From: Allobosea sp039673065
Lineage (GTDB): Bacteria; Pseudomonadota; Alphaproteobacteria; Rhizobiales; Beijerinckiaceae
Assembly (NCBI RefSeq): GCF_039673065.1
Contig: NZ_JBDJKW010000005.1
Span: forward strand, 124,001 to 188,000
DNA: 64,000 nucleotides
Direction of reading: 5' to 3'
Below, one piece after another: positions 9,608-18,011 of this stretch (positions are counted from its first letter, which is position 1; every line of letters begins with the position of its first letter). Position numbers and translations under genes: made by a program. The notes under the pieces were generated by a model. That model was not told where the DNA came from. It worked only from the letters and a program-made list of their open reading frames with translations, and did no database searches.

Positions 9608-10781
9608 AGATCCGCCCCGGCTCGAAGATGCCCTGCGGGTCGAAGCTCGCCTTGACGCCGGCGCTGACGCGCATCAGCGGCTCGGCCAGCGGCTCGAAGA
9701 CCGGGACGGCGGCCCGCACAGCCTCGGGCGCGCGCACCAGCGTGGCGTGGCCGCCGAGCGGGCCGAGCGCGGCGCGGATCGCCTGCGCGCCGGCATCGCC
9801 CTCCGCCGGGACCGCCAGCCAGACCAGGCCGCCGCCCCAGTCGTAGAACCAGCGGGCTGCGGGGATCGCTGCGGCGATGGCGGCCGTGGCGCCCGGGCCG
9901 CGGCTCGGCGCCAGCGACAGGCGCCAGACCGCCTCCGGCGTGCCGGCGAAGGCCTGCGCGTCGCGCAGCCCGCGCCAGAGCGCGTCGCCCTCCGGCCCCT
10001 CGATCAGCCGCGGCCGGCCGTGCGGCTTGAGCAGCCGGGCGAGTTCGGCGCCGCGATAGTCGATCGAGGCGGAGACGTTCTCCAGCCGCAACAGCGTCAG
10101 CGCGGTCTCGCCGGCGATGCCCGCCGGCAGATGCGCCGCCGCCATCGGCTCGTAGGGCGAGCCGAGCGCGGCCGAGAGCAGCGTCACCGCCGCCGCGTCG
10201 GCGAGGCCGGGCCAGGCCAGCGTCACCACACGCTCCGGGCGCGGCAGCACGCGGAAGGTCACCTCCGTCAGCAGCCCGAGCGTGCCGTAGCTGCCGGCGA
10301 CGAGCTTCACCAGGTCGAGCCCGGTGACGTTCTTCATCACCCGCCCGCCGGACTTCACCGCCTCGCCGCGGCCGTTGACCAGCCGGATGCCGATCAGGGA
10401 GTCGCGCGCGGCGCCGGCATTGATCCGGCGCGGGCCGGAGACGTTGCCGGCAGCGACCGCGCCGATCGTCGGCTCGCCGCGGGTGCCGAGCAGGCTGCGA
10501 TGGTCCATCGGCTCGAAGGGCAGCATCTGCCCGCGCGCCGCGAGCGTCTGCTCGATCAGCGCCAGCGGCGTGCCGGCGCGCGCACTGACGACCATCTCGG
10601 CCGGCTCGTAGAGCGTGATGCCGCTCAACCCAGCGGCCGACAGCGTGGCCTGCGCCGCGACCGGCCGCCCGAGCCCGGCCCGCGTCCCGCCGCCGGTGAT
10701 CGACAGCGCCCGGCGCGCATCCGCCGCCGCGCGGACGAGGTCACAGGCTTCGGCTTCGGTTGTGGGGGTGTGCACGATCAC
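9594..10781 (-). CDS. glcE: Glycolate oxidase FAD-binding subunit GlcE
   Basis: GlcE is the second flavin subunit of membrane-associated glycolate oxidase (GlcDEF). The FAD-binding type-4 domain is seen from ALSITGGGTRAGLGRPV near the N-terminus through TLGLLTEVTFRVLPRPE. The C-terminus ends FDPQGIFEPGRIYAGI, typical of the family. I place the start at the GTG at 10781 (VIVHTPTTEAEA), giving 395 residues. The frame can be read up to 10865, but that extra segment is translated from the palindromic repeat and reads as RVLRCAKPRNDG, a well-known repeat artefact. glcE is separated from glcD by the GIY-YIG cassette. Confidence 0.92.
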   Translation of the reverse strand: MIVHTPTTEAEACDLVRAAADARRALSITGGGTRAGLGRPVAAQATLSAAGLSGITLYEPAEMVVSARAGTPLALIEQTLAARGQMLPFEPMDHRSLLGTRGEPTIGAVAAGNVSGPRRINAGAARDSLIGIRLVNGRGEAVKSGGRVMKNVTGLDLVKLVAGSYGTLGLLTEVTFRVLPRPERVVTLAWPGLADAAAVTLLSAALGSPYEPMAAAHLPAGIAGETALTLLRLENVSASIDYRGAELARLLKPHGRPRLIEGPEGDALWRGLRDAQAFAGTPEAVWRLSLAPSRGPGATAAIAAAIPAARWFYDWGGGLVWLAVPAEGDAGAQAIRAALGPLGGHATLVRAPEAVRAAVPVFEPLAEPLMRVSAGVKASFDPQGIFEPGRIYAGI

Positions 10782-10791
10782 GCGCCAATCT

Positions 10792-10940
10792 CCGTCATTC
10801 CGGGGCTTCGCGCAGCGAAGAACCCGGAACCCACGGCGGGGCGCAGATCGGCAACACGATGACACAGCCGTGGTGTATCTCGAACAGCGTCGCGGTCATG
10901 GGTTCCGGGCTCATTGCTTCGCAATGCCCCGGAATGACGG
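10792..10940. repeat. 149-bp two-armed inverted-repeat element, glcE side
   Basis: The ends are a perfect 15-bp inverted repeat, CCGTCATTCCGGGGC (10792-10806) and its complement (10926-10940). Each arm then carries a small hairpin: CTTCG-CGCAG-CGAAG on the left and CATTGC-TTC-GCAATG on the right. Further in lie AACCCGGAACCCA (10821-10833) and TGGGTTCCGGGC (10899-10910), a second inverted pair. It starts just beyond the glcE start codon and ends 7 bp before the stop of the GIY-YIG gene. Confidence 0.85.
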
Positions 10941-10947
10941 TGGAGGG

Positions 10948-11235
10948 TCATCGCGCGAGCAACGAATAGAGATCCATCCAATCGGGGTTTCCGTCCTCTA
11001 TCAGATTGACTTTCCATTGGCGGCGCCAGGCCTTGATGTCCTTCTCGCGCTCGATCGCCTCCATCGCGGTCTGGTGTTCCTCGTACCAGACGAGACGATC
11101 GACACCGTATTTCCGCGAGAAGCCGGGAAGCACCTTGCTCTTGTGCTCGTGGACGCGGCGCGCGAGATCGCGAGTCATTCCCAGATAGAGCGTTCCGTCG
11201 CGGCGGGAGGCGAGCAGATAGACGTGAAACGGCAA
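10948..11235 (-). CDS. GIY-YIG nuclease family protein (COG2827 type)
   Basis: This 95-residue protein is a stand-alone GIY-YIG domain. The signature appears as VYLLASRRDGTLYLGMT (residues 5-21, with VYL and YLG in place of GIY and YIG), followed by the conserved arginine region LARRVHEHKS and the catalytic-type glutamate in AIEREKDIKAWRR. Such small proteins are common in alphaproteobacteria and their role is unsettled. The start is a TTG at 11235, preceded by GGGGGAGGGG, which lies at the very edge of the right-hand repeat element. It sits inside the glcD-glcE interval on the operon strand, so it may be transcribed with glc. Confidence 0.85.
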   Translation of the reverse strand: MPFHVYLLASRRDGTLYLGMTRDLARRVHEHKSKVLPGFSRKYGVDRLVWYEEHQTAMEAIEREKDIKAWRRQWKVNLIEDGNPDWMDLYSLLAR

Positions 11236-11247
11236 AACACCCCTCCC

Positions 11248-11394
11248 CCGTCATTTCGGGGCATGCCGAAGGCATGAGCCCGGAATCCATGAACACGACA
11301 TCTGATTGATCGAGCGATACGCTGACAGCTTTTCTCTCGAACGTCATACTCATGGCTTCCCAGCTCTTCGCCGCAGAGCGTACCGGAAGGACGG
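11248..11394. repeat. 147-bp two-armed inverted-repeat element, glcD side
   Basis: The left end CCGTCATTTCGGGGC differs by one base from the matching end of the element at 10792. The hairpin CATGCC-GAA-GGCATG (11262-11276) and GAGCCCGGAATCCATGA follow. The right half (CATGGCTTCC at about 11352-11361, ACCGGAAGGACGG at 11382-11394) is a degenerate copy of the opposite arm. Length and arm order match the element on the glcE side, while the central parts differ. Confidence 0.7.
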
Positions 11395-11403
11395 AGGGTT
11401 GCC

Positions 11404-12840
11404 TCACGCCGCCACCCTGCCTTCCAGCGGGAACACCTTGGCCGGGTTCATCAGCCAGTCGCGGTCGAAGACGGCTCTCACGCGCATCTGCTGGTGCAGG
11501 TCGGCCTCGTTGAACTGGACGGTCATCAGGTCGCGCTTCTCGATGCCGACGCCGTGCTCGCCGGTGAGGCAGCCGCCGACCTCGACGCAGAGGCGCAGGA
11601 TGTCCATGCCGGCGTCCTCGGCCTTCTGCGCCTCGACCGGGTCGTTGCAGTTGTAGAGCACCAGCGGGTGCAGGTTGCCGTCGCCGGCGTGGAAGACGTT
11701 GGCGACGCGCAGGCCGTAGCCCTGGACGATCTCGTCCATGCGCCGCAGCACATAAGGCAGCTGGCCGGTCGGGATCGTGCCGTCCATGCAGATATAGTCG
11801 GCGATGCGGCCCGTGGCGCCGAAGGCGGATTTGCGGCCCTTCCAGATCGCCGCAGCCTCCATGGCCGAGCGGCTTTCCTTGACGGTCGTCACCCCGTGCT
11901 GGCGGGCGATGGCGACGATGCGGGCGAGCTGGGCGCCCATCTCGGCATCCGAGCCCTCGACCTCGATGATCAGCAGCGCGCCGCAATCCATCGGGTAGCC
12001 GGCCTTGGCGAAGGCCTCGCAGATCTCGACCGCCTGCTTGTCCATGAACTCCATCGCCACCGGGATGATGCCGGCGCCGATGATGGCGGCGACCGCCGCG
12101 CCCGCCTCCTCGCTGGTCGGGAAGCCGAACAGCACCGGCCGCGCGCCCTCCGCCGCGCGCAGGATGCGCACCGTCGCCTCTGTGACGATGCCGATCTGCC
12201 CTTCCGAGCCGACGACGAGGCCGAGCAGGTCGTAGCCCGGCGCGTCGAGATGCGCGCCGCCGATCTCGACGATGCTGCCGTCGAGCATCACCATGGTGAC
12301 GCCGAGCACATTGTTGGTGGTGACGCCGTATTTCAGGCAGTGCGCCCCGCCGGAGTTCATGCCGATATTGCCGCCGATCGAGCAGGCGAGCTGCGAGGAC
12401 GGATCGGGCGCGTAGAAGAAGCCGTCGGCCGAGACCGCGCCGGTGACGGCGAGATTGGTGACGCCCGCCTGCACCCGCGCGACGCGGTCGGCATAGTCGA
12501 TCTCGAGGATGCGGTTCATCTTGGAAACGCCGATCACCACCGCGTCCTCCTGCGGGATCGCCCCGCCGGCGAGCGAGGTGCCGGCGCCGCGCGGCACCAC
12601 CGGGACGCCGGCCTGCGAGCAATAGCGCAGCACCGCCGCGACCTCCTGCGTCGTCGAGGGCAGCACCACGGCCAGCGGCATGCGGCGATAGGCAGTGAGC
12701 GCGTCGGTCTCATAGGGGCGGCGCTCGTCCTCGCTGGTGATCAGAGCCTCTGGCGCGACGAGGCCGGCGAGCCCGGCGACGATGGCGTCGCGCCGCGCGA
12801 GAATGCTCGGATCGGGATCGGGAAAGGCAATCGCGCTCAT
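11404..12840 (-). CDS. glcD: Glycolate oxidase FAD-linked subunit GlcD
   Basis: GlcD is the catalytic flavin subunit oxidising glycolate (and often D-lactate) to the 2-oxo acid. The 478-residue protein has the FAD-binding type-4 domain with VVPRGAGTSLAGGAI near residue 78-92 and SIGGNIGMNSGGAHCLKYG near 150-168, then a FAD-oxidase C domain with FHAGDGNLHPLV and GEHGVGIEKRDLM. It is the first gene of the minus-strand operon. A 119-bp divergent region separates it from a LysR gene that could control it. Confidence 0.95.
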   Translation of the reverse strand: MSAIAFPDPDPSILARRDAIVAGLAGLVAPEALITSEDERRPYETDALTAYRRMPLAVVLPSTTQEVAAVLRYCSQAGVPVVPRGAGTSLAGGAIPQEDAVVIGVSKMNRILEIDYADRVARVQAGVTNLAVTGAVSADGFFYAPDPSSQLACSIGGNIGMNSGGAHCLKYGVTTNNVLGVTMVMLDGSIVEIGGAHLDAPGYDLLGLVVGSEGQIGIVTEATVRILRAAEGARPVLFGFPTSEEAGAAVAAIIGAGIIPVAMEFMDKQAVEICEAFAKAGYPMDCGALLIIEVEGSDAEMGAQLARIVAIARQHGVTTVKESRSAMEAAAIWKGRKSAFGATGRIADYICMDGTIPTGQLPYVLRRMDEIVQGYGLRVANVFHAGDGNLHPLVLYNCNDPVEAQKAEDAGMDILRLCVEVGGCLTGEHGVGIEKRDLMTVQFNEADLHQQMRVRAVFDRDWLMNPAKVFPLEGRVAA

Positions 12841-12931
12841 GGTCGTTTCCTCGGCGGGCGTCGCGGGCCGTGCCGCCAGCGACCCTAGAATAATTCCACC
12901 GGGCTTGCAGCGCGAGCACCGTCCATGATTA

Positions 12932-12946
12932 TTTCCAAAATGGAAA
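12932..12946. promoter_or_regulatory. Palindrome in the glcD-lysR divergent region
   Basis: TTTCC-AAAAT-GGAAA is a perfect 5-bp inverted repeat with a 5-bp centre and sits 13 bp before the LysR start codon. LysR-type regulators usually bind a T-N11-A type palindrome in the shared divergent promoter, so this is a candidate autoregulatory or glc operator. A related half site, TAATTCC, lies near 12891. No protein contact is known. Confidence 0.5.
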
Positions 12947-12959
12947 AGATGGAGTGTGC

Positions 12960-13865
12960 ATGGACCGGTTCGGCGACCTCGACGTCTTCGCCCGCGTCGT
13001 CACCGCCAAAAGCATGTCGGCCGCCGGCCGCGAGCTCAACCTGTCGCCGGCCGTCATCTCCAAGCGGATCCGGCGGCTGGAGGACAGGCTGGGCGTGCGC
13101 CTGCTCCAGCGCACCACGCGCCAGCTCTCGCTGACCGAGGCCGGCCAGGGCTTCTACGAACGCGTGGTGGCGATCCTCGGCTCGGTCGAGGAAGCCGAAT
13201 CCTGGGTGGCCAGCGGCTCCGGCCAGCCGCGCGGCACGCTGCGGGTTTCGGCGCCGACCTCGTTCGGGCGGCTGCACATCGCCCCGCATCTCAAGCCCTT
13301 CCTCGACGCCAACCCGATGGTCAGCGTCGAGCTGATCCTGACCGACACCTTCGTCGATATCGTCGCTGAAGGCTTCGATCTCGCGGTGCGCATCGCCGAC
13401 CTGCGGGATTCCAGCCTCGTCGCCAAGCGGCTTGCGCCCAATCACCGCATGCTGTGCGCCACGCCGGACTATCTCGCCCGGCATGGCGTGCCCGAAAGCC
13501 TTACCGACCTGGAGCGCCACACGCTCATCGCCCACAACACCGACCAATGGCGGCTCGACGGGCCGGATGGGCCGGTCTCGGTGCGGATCGCCGGGCCGCT
13601 GCGGACCAATTCGAGCGAGGTGGTGCGCGAGGCGCTGCTGGCCGGGGTCGGCATCGCGCTGCGCTCGACCTGGGACATCGGCGCCGAGCTGCAATCGGGC
13701 GCGCTGACCCATGTGCTGCCCGCCTATTCGGTCGGCCGGCGGGTCGCGGTCTACGCCGTCTATCCCAGCCGCCGCCACATGGAGCAGAAGGTCCGCGTCT
13801 TCGTCGACTATCTCGCCGAGCTCTACGGCGCCACGCCCTATTGGGATCGAGGGCTGGTGCTCTAG
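12960..13865 (+). CDS. LysR-family transcriptional regulator
   Basis: This is a full-length LTTR of 301 residues. The winged helix-turn-helix occupies about residues 3-62 (FARVVTAKSMSAAGRELNLS, then ISKRIRRLEDRLGVRLL). The effector-binding domain runs from about residue 90 to 295, with the usual LRVSAPTSFGR start. ATG 12960 is preceded by GGAG at good spacing; a GTG six bases upstream is the alternative. It diverges from glcD, so regulation of glycolate oxidation is the simplest guess. It is not close enough to GlcC (a GntR protein in E. coli) to transfer that name. Confidence 0.88.
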   Translation: MDRFGDLDVFARVVTAKSMSAAGRELNLSPAVISKRIRRLEDRLGVRLLQRTTRQLSLTEAGQGFYERVVAILGSVEEAESWVASGSGQPRGTLRVSAPTSFGRLHIAPHLKPFLDANPMVSVELILTDTFVDIVAEGFDLAVRIADLRDSSLVAKRLAPNHRMLCATPDYLARHGVPESLTDLERHTLIAHNTDQWRLDGPDGPVSVRIAGPLRTNSSEVVREALLAGVGIALRSTWDIGAELQSGALTHVLPAYSVGRRVAVYAVYPSRRHMEQKVRVFVDYLAELYGATPYWDRGLVL

Positions 13866-13976
13866 CCTCTGGTGGTAGCCGGACAGCGACGGTTCGCCTT
13901 GCGGCCACGCCGCGCTTCGTCATTCTTGCCGGCGGATTCGATCCGGCCCGCCGCCCGGATCTCGGGGAGCACGTGC

Positions 13977-14903
13977 ATGTTCGGAGTCATCGAGGGTTTT
14001 CGCGTCGAGGTGCTCGACCCGCGCTTCCATCGCATCATCCCGGGCACGGCCAGGCTGGAGCGCCTGTGGACCGGGGCGCGCTGGTGCGAGGGGCCGGCCT
14101 GGTTCCCGGCGCACCAGACCGTGGTCTGGTCGGACATCCCCAACGACCGCATGCTGCGCTACGACGCGCTCAGCGGCCATGTCGGCGTCTTCCGCCAGCC
14201 GGCGCGCAATGCCAACGGCAACACGGTCGACCGGCAGGGACGGCTCGTCACCTGCGAGCATGGCGGGCGGCAGGTGACCCGCACCGAGCATGACGGCTCG
14301 GTCACGGTGCTGGCCAGCCATTGGCAGGGCAAGCGGCTCAATTCCCCCAACGACGTGGTGGTGAAGTCGGACGGCTCGATCTGGTTCACCGATCCCGACT
14401 ACGGCATCCTCAGCGACTATGAGGGCGACAGGGCCGAGAGCGAGATCGGCCGCTGCAACGTCTACCGCATCGATCCGCAGTCGGGCGAGCTCGCCATCGC
14501 AGCCGGCGACTTCGTCAAGCCGAACGGCCTCGCCTTCTCGCCGGACGAGCGCGAACTCTACATCGCCGATACCGGCGCCAGCCACGATCCGGAGAACGGG
14601 CCGCGCCATATCAGGCGCTTCTCGCTCGGCAGCGACGGGCGCACGCTGCGCGGCGGCGAAGTCTTCGCGGCGTGCACGGCGGGACTGTTCGACGGGTTCC
14701 GCTTCGACCGGGAGGGCCGGCTGTGGAGCAGCTCGGCGGAGGGCATCCACGTTTTCCATGCCGACGGCACGCTGATCGGCCGCATCCTGATCCCGGAGGT
14801 CATCGCCAATCTCTGCTTCGGCGGGCCGAAGCTCAACCGCCTGTTCATCTGCGGCACGACCTCGCTCTATGCGCTGATGACCCACACCAACGGCACCGTC
14901 TGA
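13977..14903 (+). CDS. SMP-30/gluconolactonase family protein
   Basis: This 308-residue protein is a six-bladed beta-propeller lactonase-type enzyme. Family signatures include RWCEGPAWFP near residue 40, LNSPNDVVVKSDGSIWFTDP (with the metal-binding Asn and Asp) near 123-142, KPNGLAFSPDERELYIADTG near 183-202, and DGFRFDREGRLW. A divalent metal in the propeller centre hydrolyses sugar lactones, for example glucono- or related lactones. The ATG at 13977 was chosen for its upstream GGGGAG. It follows the LysR gene on the same strand after 111 bp; joint function is uncertain. Confidence 0.88.
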   Translation: MFGVIEGFRVEVLDPRFHRIIPGTARLERLWTGARWCEGPAWFPAHQTVVWSDIPNDRMLRYDALSGHVGVFRQPARNANGNTVDRQGRLVTCEHGGRQVTRTEHDGSVTVLASHWQGKRLNSPNDVVVKSDGSIWFTDPDYGILSDYEGDRAESEIGRCNVYRIDPQSGELAIAAGDFVKPNGLAFSPDERELYIADTGASHDPENGPRHIRRFSLGSDGRTLRGGEVFAACTAGLFDGFRFDREGRLWSSSAEGIHVFHADGTLIGRILIPEVIANLCFGGPKLNRLFICGTTSLYALMTHTNGTV

Positions 14904-14919
14904 GGCCTGTGCCCGCCGC

Positions 14920-15987
14920 TCAGTCCGGCGGCGGCTTCTCGGGCTTCATCCGCCCGACGACGAAGGGCATCGCCAGGCCGAGCAGCATGAAGCGCGTCAG
15001 GTGGTGGGCGCCGACATAGAGCGGGTCGAGCCCCATGGCGAAGGCGAGCACCGCCATGGCCTCGAGCCCGCCGGGCGCGAAGGCGGCGAGCGCGCTGGCA
15101 TAGGAGACCCCCGCCAGCACCGCCGCCGGCCAGGCGAAGAGGAAGGCGACGCCCATCGAGACGAAGAAGCCGCCGATCGCCAGCGGGAACAGCGCCGCGA
15201 TCTCGTTGCGCTTCAGCGTCGAGACGCGCCCGCCCATGGCAGCGCCCAGCATCACCATGACGACGACGGCGATCTCGGGCGGCAGCGTGCCGTGCACCAG
15301 CCCGGTGCCGTGCAGCACGGCGCTGGCGAAGGTCGCGCCGAGGATGAAGGGTGCGGTGACGCGCAGGCGCTCGAACAGCAACCCGGTCAGCAGCGAGGCG
15401 CCGAGCACGAGCGCCGTGTCGCCCACGGAGGCGACCACCGGCGGCGGGGGGAGTTGCGAGACCGTGGTGCCGCTGAGCTTCATGATGCTCGGCAGCAGCG
15501 CCACCAGCACCAGGATGCGGAAGAGCTGGATCGCCGCGATGCGGCCGATATTGGCGCCCTTGTCCTGCGCCACCGCGATCACCGCCGAGAGCGCGCCGGG
15601 CGCGGCCGCCAGCAGGGAATCGATCCAGGACCAGCGCGCGACGAAGCGCAGATAGGCGCCGGTGGCGAGCATGATCGCCGCCAGCCCGACGACCAGCACC
15701 GCGAGCGAGCCCGGATAGCGCGCCGTCGCCGCCAGCGCCTCGGGCGTGGTGGCCGAGCCGATCAGCGCGCCCGACATGATCATGGTGGAATCGAACCAGG
15801 GACGGCGCAGCTCGGGCAGCGGCCGCATCACCCCGATCACCGAGACGAACAGCATCGAGCCCGACAGCCAGGCCGCCGGCACGTCGAGCAGCGAAAACAG
15901 CAGACCGCCGGCCGCGGCGCAGCCGATGACCAGCGCCTCGCGGGACAGGGTTCTCAGGCGATAGGGGAGATAGGACGATTTCGGCAT
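14920..15987 (-). CDS. AbrB-family (PF05145) membrane protein
   Basis: This 355-residue protein has about ten membrane helices in two repeats, each with a conserved loop: WLSGSMLFVSVIGVMRP in the first and PFILGATFASAVLHGTG in the second. Databases call the family AbrB or putative ammonia monooxygenase, but it is a membrane protein, not the Bacillus DNA-binding AbrB, and no monooxygenase role is established. The start at 15987 (MPKSSYLPYRLR) gives a typical N-terminus; in-frame starts at 16023/16026 would add 12-13 Arg/Pro/Ala-rich residues. It is convergent with the SMP-30 gene. Confidence 0.8.
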   Translation of the reverse strand: MPKSSYLPYRLRTLSREALVIGCAAAGGLLFSLLDVPAAWLSGSMLFVSVIGVMRPLPELRRPWFDSTMIMSGALIGSATTPEALAATARYPGSLAVLVVGLAAIMLATGAYLRFVARWSWIDSLLAAAPGALSAVIAVAQDKGANIGRIAAIQLFRILVLVALLPSIMKLSGTTVSQLPPPPVVASVGDTALVLGASLLTGLLFERLRVTAPFILGATFASAVLHGTGLVHGTLPPEIAVVVMVMLGAAMGGRVSTLKRNEIAALFPLAIGGFFVSMGVAFLFAWPAAVLAGVSYASALAAFAPGGLEAMAVLAFAMGLDPLYVGAHHLTRFMLLGLAMPFVVGRMKPEKPPPD

Positions 15988-16078
15988 GGCTGGCGGGGCA
16001 CGCGGAAGCGCGCGCCGCGCCATCAAGGCCCATGCCTGCCGTCAGGTCAAACGCCGGAAACGGCGACCGGCCATGCGC

Positions 16079-17266
16079 TCAGGCCGACAGCGCCCTCTGC
16101 AGACGAGCCACCGCCTCGACCAGATCGGAGGAGTTGCGGGCGAAGCACAGGCGCAAGCCCTGCTCGCCGCCGGCTCCGAAGGCTGCGCCCGGCGCGAGGC
16201 CGACATTGGCGGTCTCGACCAGCTCCAGCGCCAATGCCCGCGAATCCGTGCGGCCGTCGACGGCGAAGAACTGGTAGAAGGCGCCGTCCGGCGCATGCAG
16301 CGAGACGCGGTTGGTCGCCTTCAGCCCCTCCGAGACGATGCGGCGGCCTTCGGCGGCCCGCGCGATCTGCTCGGCGATGAAGGGCTCGCCCTCGTCGAGG
16401 GCGGCGATCCCGGCGCGCTGCACGAAGACCGGCGAGCCGGAGGTCGAATACTGGACCAGGTTCTCGATGACCTGGCCGAGCGCCGGCGGCGCCTCGATCC
16501 AGCCGAGGCGCCAGCCGGTCATCGCCCAGTTCTTCGAGAAGGTCTGGACGAAGACGATGCGGTCCTCATCCTCCATCACATCGTGGAAGGAGGGCGCGCG
16601 GGCCGAACCGTCATAGACGAAGCGCGCATAGATCTCGTCGGCGACGATCCAGAGCCCGTGCCGGCGCGCCAGGGCCAGGATCTCGGCGAGCTCCTCGCGA
16701 CGCGCGGTCCAGCCGGTTGGGTTCGCCGGGGAATTGATCATCAGGGCACGGGTACGCGGCGTGATCGCCGCCTCGAGACGGCCCATGTCGAGCACGAAGC
16801 GCCCGTCGCGGAATTCGAGCGGCACCGAGACCGGCACGGCGCCGGCGACGCCGACGGCGGCCGGCACGTTCGGCCAGGCCGGGGACGGCACCACGACCTC
16901 GTCGCCGGCGCCCGCGATCATCCGCACGGCGATCTGGACCGACTGCATGCCCGAGCCGGTGACGAAGAAGCGCTCCGAGGAGAAGGGCCGGCCATAGAGC
17001 GCCGCATGATAGCGGGCCAGCGCCTCGCGCAGTTCCGGGATGCCGCGCTGCCAAGTGTAGAAGGTCTCGCCGGCGTCGAGCGAGCGCTTGGCCGCCTCGA
17101 CGATGAAGCACGGCGTCGGCAGGTCGCCCTCGCCCACCCAGAGCGGGATCAGCCCCTGCTTGAGCCGGCCGTGGTTCATCACCTCGACGATGCCGCTCTC
17201 GGGAGCGTTGCGCGCCTCGGGGCGAAGGCTGGCGAGCAGGCTGTCAGCCTGGGCATGCATATTCAT
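16079..17266 (-). CDS. PLP-dependent class I/II aminotransferase
   Basis: This 395-residue fold-type I enzyme transfers amino groups using pyridoxal phosphate. Visible features are the N-terminal WVGEGDLPTP, the substrate loop FYTWQRGIPELREAL, NSPANPTGW (the Asn that contacts PLP), VADEIYARFVYDG, and the Schiff-base lysine Lys245 in QTFSKNWAMTGWRLGW. It resembles aspartate/aromatic aminotransferase subgroup I proteins; the amino acid used cannot be told. The ATG at 17266 follows GAAAGG; the frame is open 72 bp further upstream. Confidence 0.92.
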   Translation of the reverse strand: MNMHAQADSLLASLRPEARNAPESGIVEVMNHGRLKQGLIPLWVGEGDLPTPCFIVEAAKRSLDAGETFYTWQRGIPELREALARYHAALYGRPFSSERFFVTGSGMQSVQIAVRMIAGAGDEVVVPSPAWPNVPAAVGVAGAVPVSVPLEFRDGRFVLDMGRLEAAITPRTRALMINSPANPTGWTARREELAEILALARRHGLWIVADEIYARFVYDGSARAPSFHDVMEDEDRIVFVQTFSKNWAMTGWRLGWIEAPPALGQVIENLVQYSTSGSPVFVQRAGIAALDEGEPFIAEQIARAAEGRRIVSEGLKATNRVSLHAPDGAFYQFFAVDGRTDSRALALELVETANVGLAPGAAFGAGGEQGLRLCFARNSSDLVEAVARLQRALSA

Positions 17267-17399
17267 GGGCGGCCTTTCGAGCGATCCCCGACGCGATATG
17301 CCGGCTTCCATAACGCAATCGGGCCGATCCCGCGCCATGAAATCGCGAGATCGACCCGATCGGTCGCAGTGATGGATCGGGGCGCCGCCGCCCCGGCCG

Positions 17400-17825
17400 T
17401 CAGGCCTGCTTCTGCTTCAGCAGGTCGCGGATCTCGGCCAGGAGCACGACGTCCTGCGGCGGGGCGGCCGGGGCCGCCGCCTCGGCCTCGGCGGCCTTGG
17501 AACGCTTCAGCCGGTTGATCGCCTTGACGACGAGGAACAGCACGAAGGCGATGATGATGAAGTTCACCGCGATGGTGACGAAGTTGCCATAGGCCAGCAC
17601 CGCGCCCTGCTTGCGCGCCTCGGAGAGCACGGGCGAGGTCACGGCGCTGTTGAGGCCGAAGAAGTAGTTCGAGAAGTCGACGCCGCCGAGCGCGCCGATC
17701 AGCGGCATGATGATATCGGCGACGAGCGAGTCGACGATCCGGCCGAAGGCGGCACCGATCACCACGCCGATGGCGAGGTCGACCACGTTGCCCTTCAGCG
17801 CGAATTCCCTGAATTCCTTGAGCAT
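17400..17825 (-). CDS. mscL: Large-conductance mechanosensitive channel MscL
   Basis: MscL is a homopentameric emergency valve that opens under membrane tension after osmotic downshock. The 141-residue protein has the N-terminal helix MLKEFREFALKGNVVDLAIG leading into TM1 (VGAAFGRIVDSLV), a periplasmic loop with the typical FFGLN, TM2 (NFVTIAVNFIIIAFVLFLVV) and a charged C-terminal helix LLAEIRDLLK. All match the family. GGAAAGG precedes the start. It is a single gene whose 5' end faces the hybrid kinase gene. Confidence 0.97.
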   Translation of the reverse strand: MLKEFREFALKGNVVDLAIGVVIGAAFGRIVDSLVADIIMPLIGALGGVDFSNYFFGLNSAVTSPVLSEARKQGAVLAYGNFVTIAVNFIIIAFVLFLVVKAINRLKRSKAAEAEAAAPAAPPQDVVLLAEIRDLLKQKQA

Positions 17826-18011
17826 GGCGCCCCTTTCCAGATCGGTTGCCGCTTGGATGCGCCGCCGCGGGCCGCGCGCCTCCCGCTTCGGACGCTAGAG
17901 GAGTCGTGCGGCGAATTGAAGCGGGAATGCGCCCTCGCCCCCATCCGAATGGCCGGTGGCGGGGGCGGCGCGACGGCGCTAGGCTCCCCTGCGGGACGAT
18001 GGGGAGCGCGC

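Larger units (their letters stand above)
10792..11394. mobile_element. Putative GIY-YIG cassette flanked by matched inverted-repeat elements
   Basis: A 603-bp segment consists of a 149-bp inverted-repeat element, one GIY-YIG nuclease gene and a second element of 147 bp. It lies exactly between glcD and glcE and damages neither. The gaps between the gene and the elements are only 7 and 12 bp. The arrangement is what an inserted cassette would look like. Mobility is inferred: no target-site duplication could be confirmed by eye, and the two elements have diverged in their centres. Confidence 0.45.

Noticed and set aside
10782..10865. N-terminal extension of GlcE
   Set aside because: The added residues come from the inverted-repeat element, and the GlcE family start aligns with the GTG at 10781.
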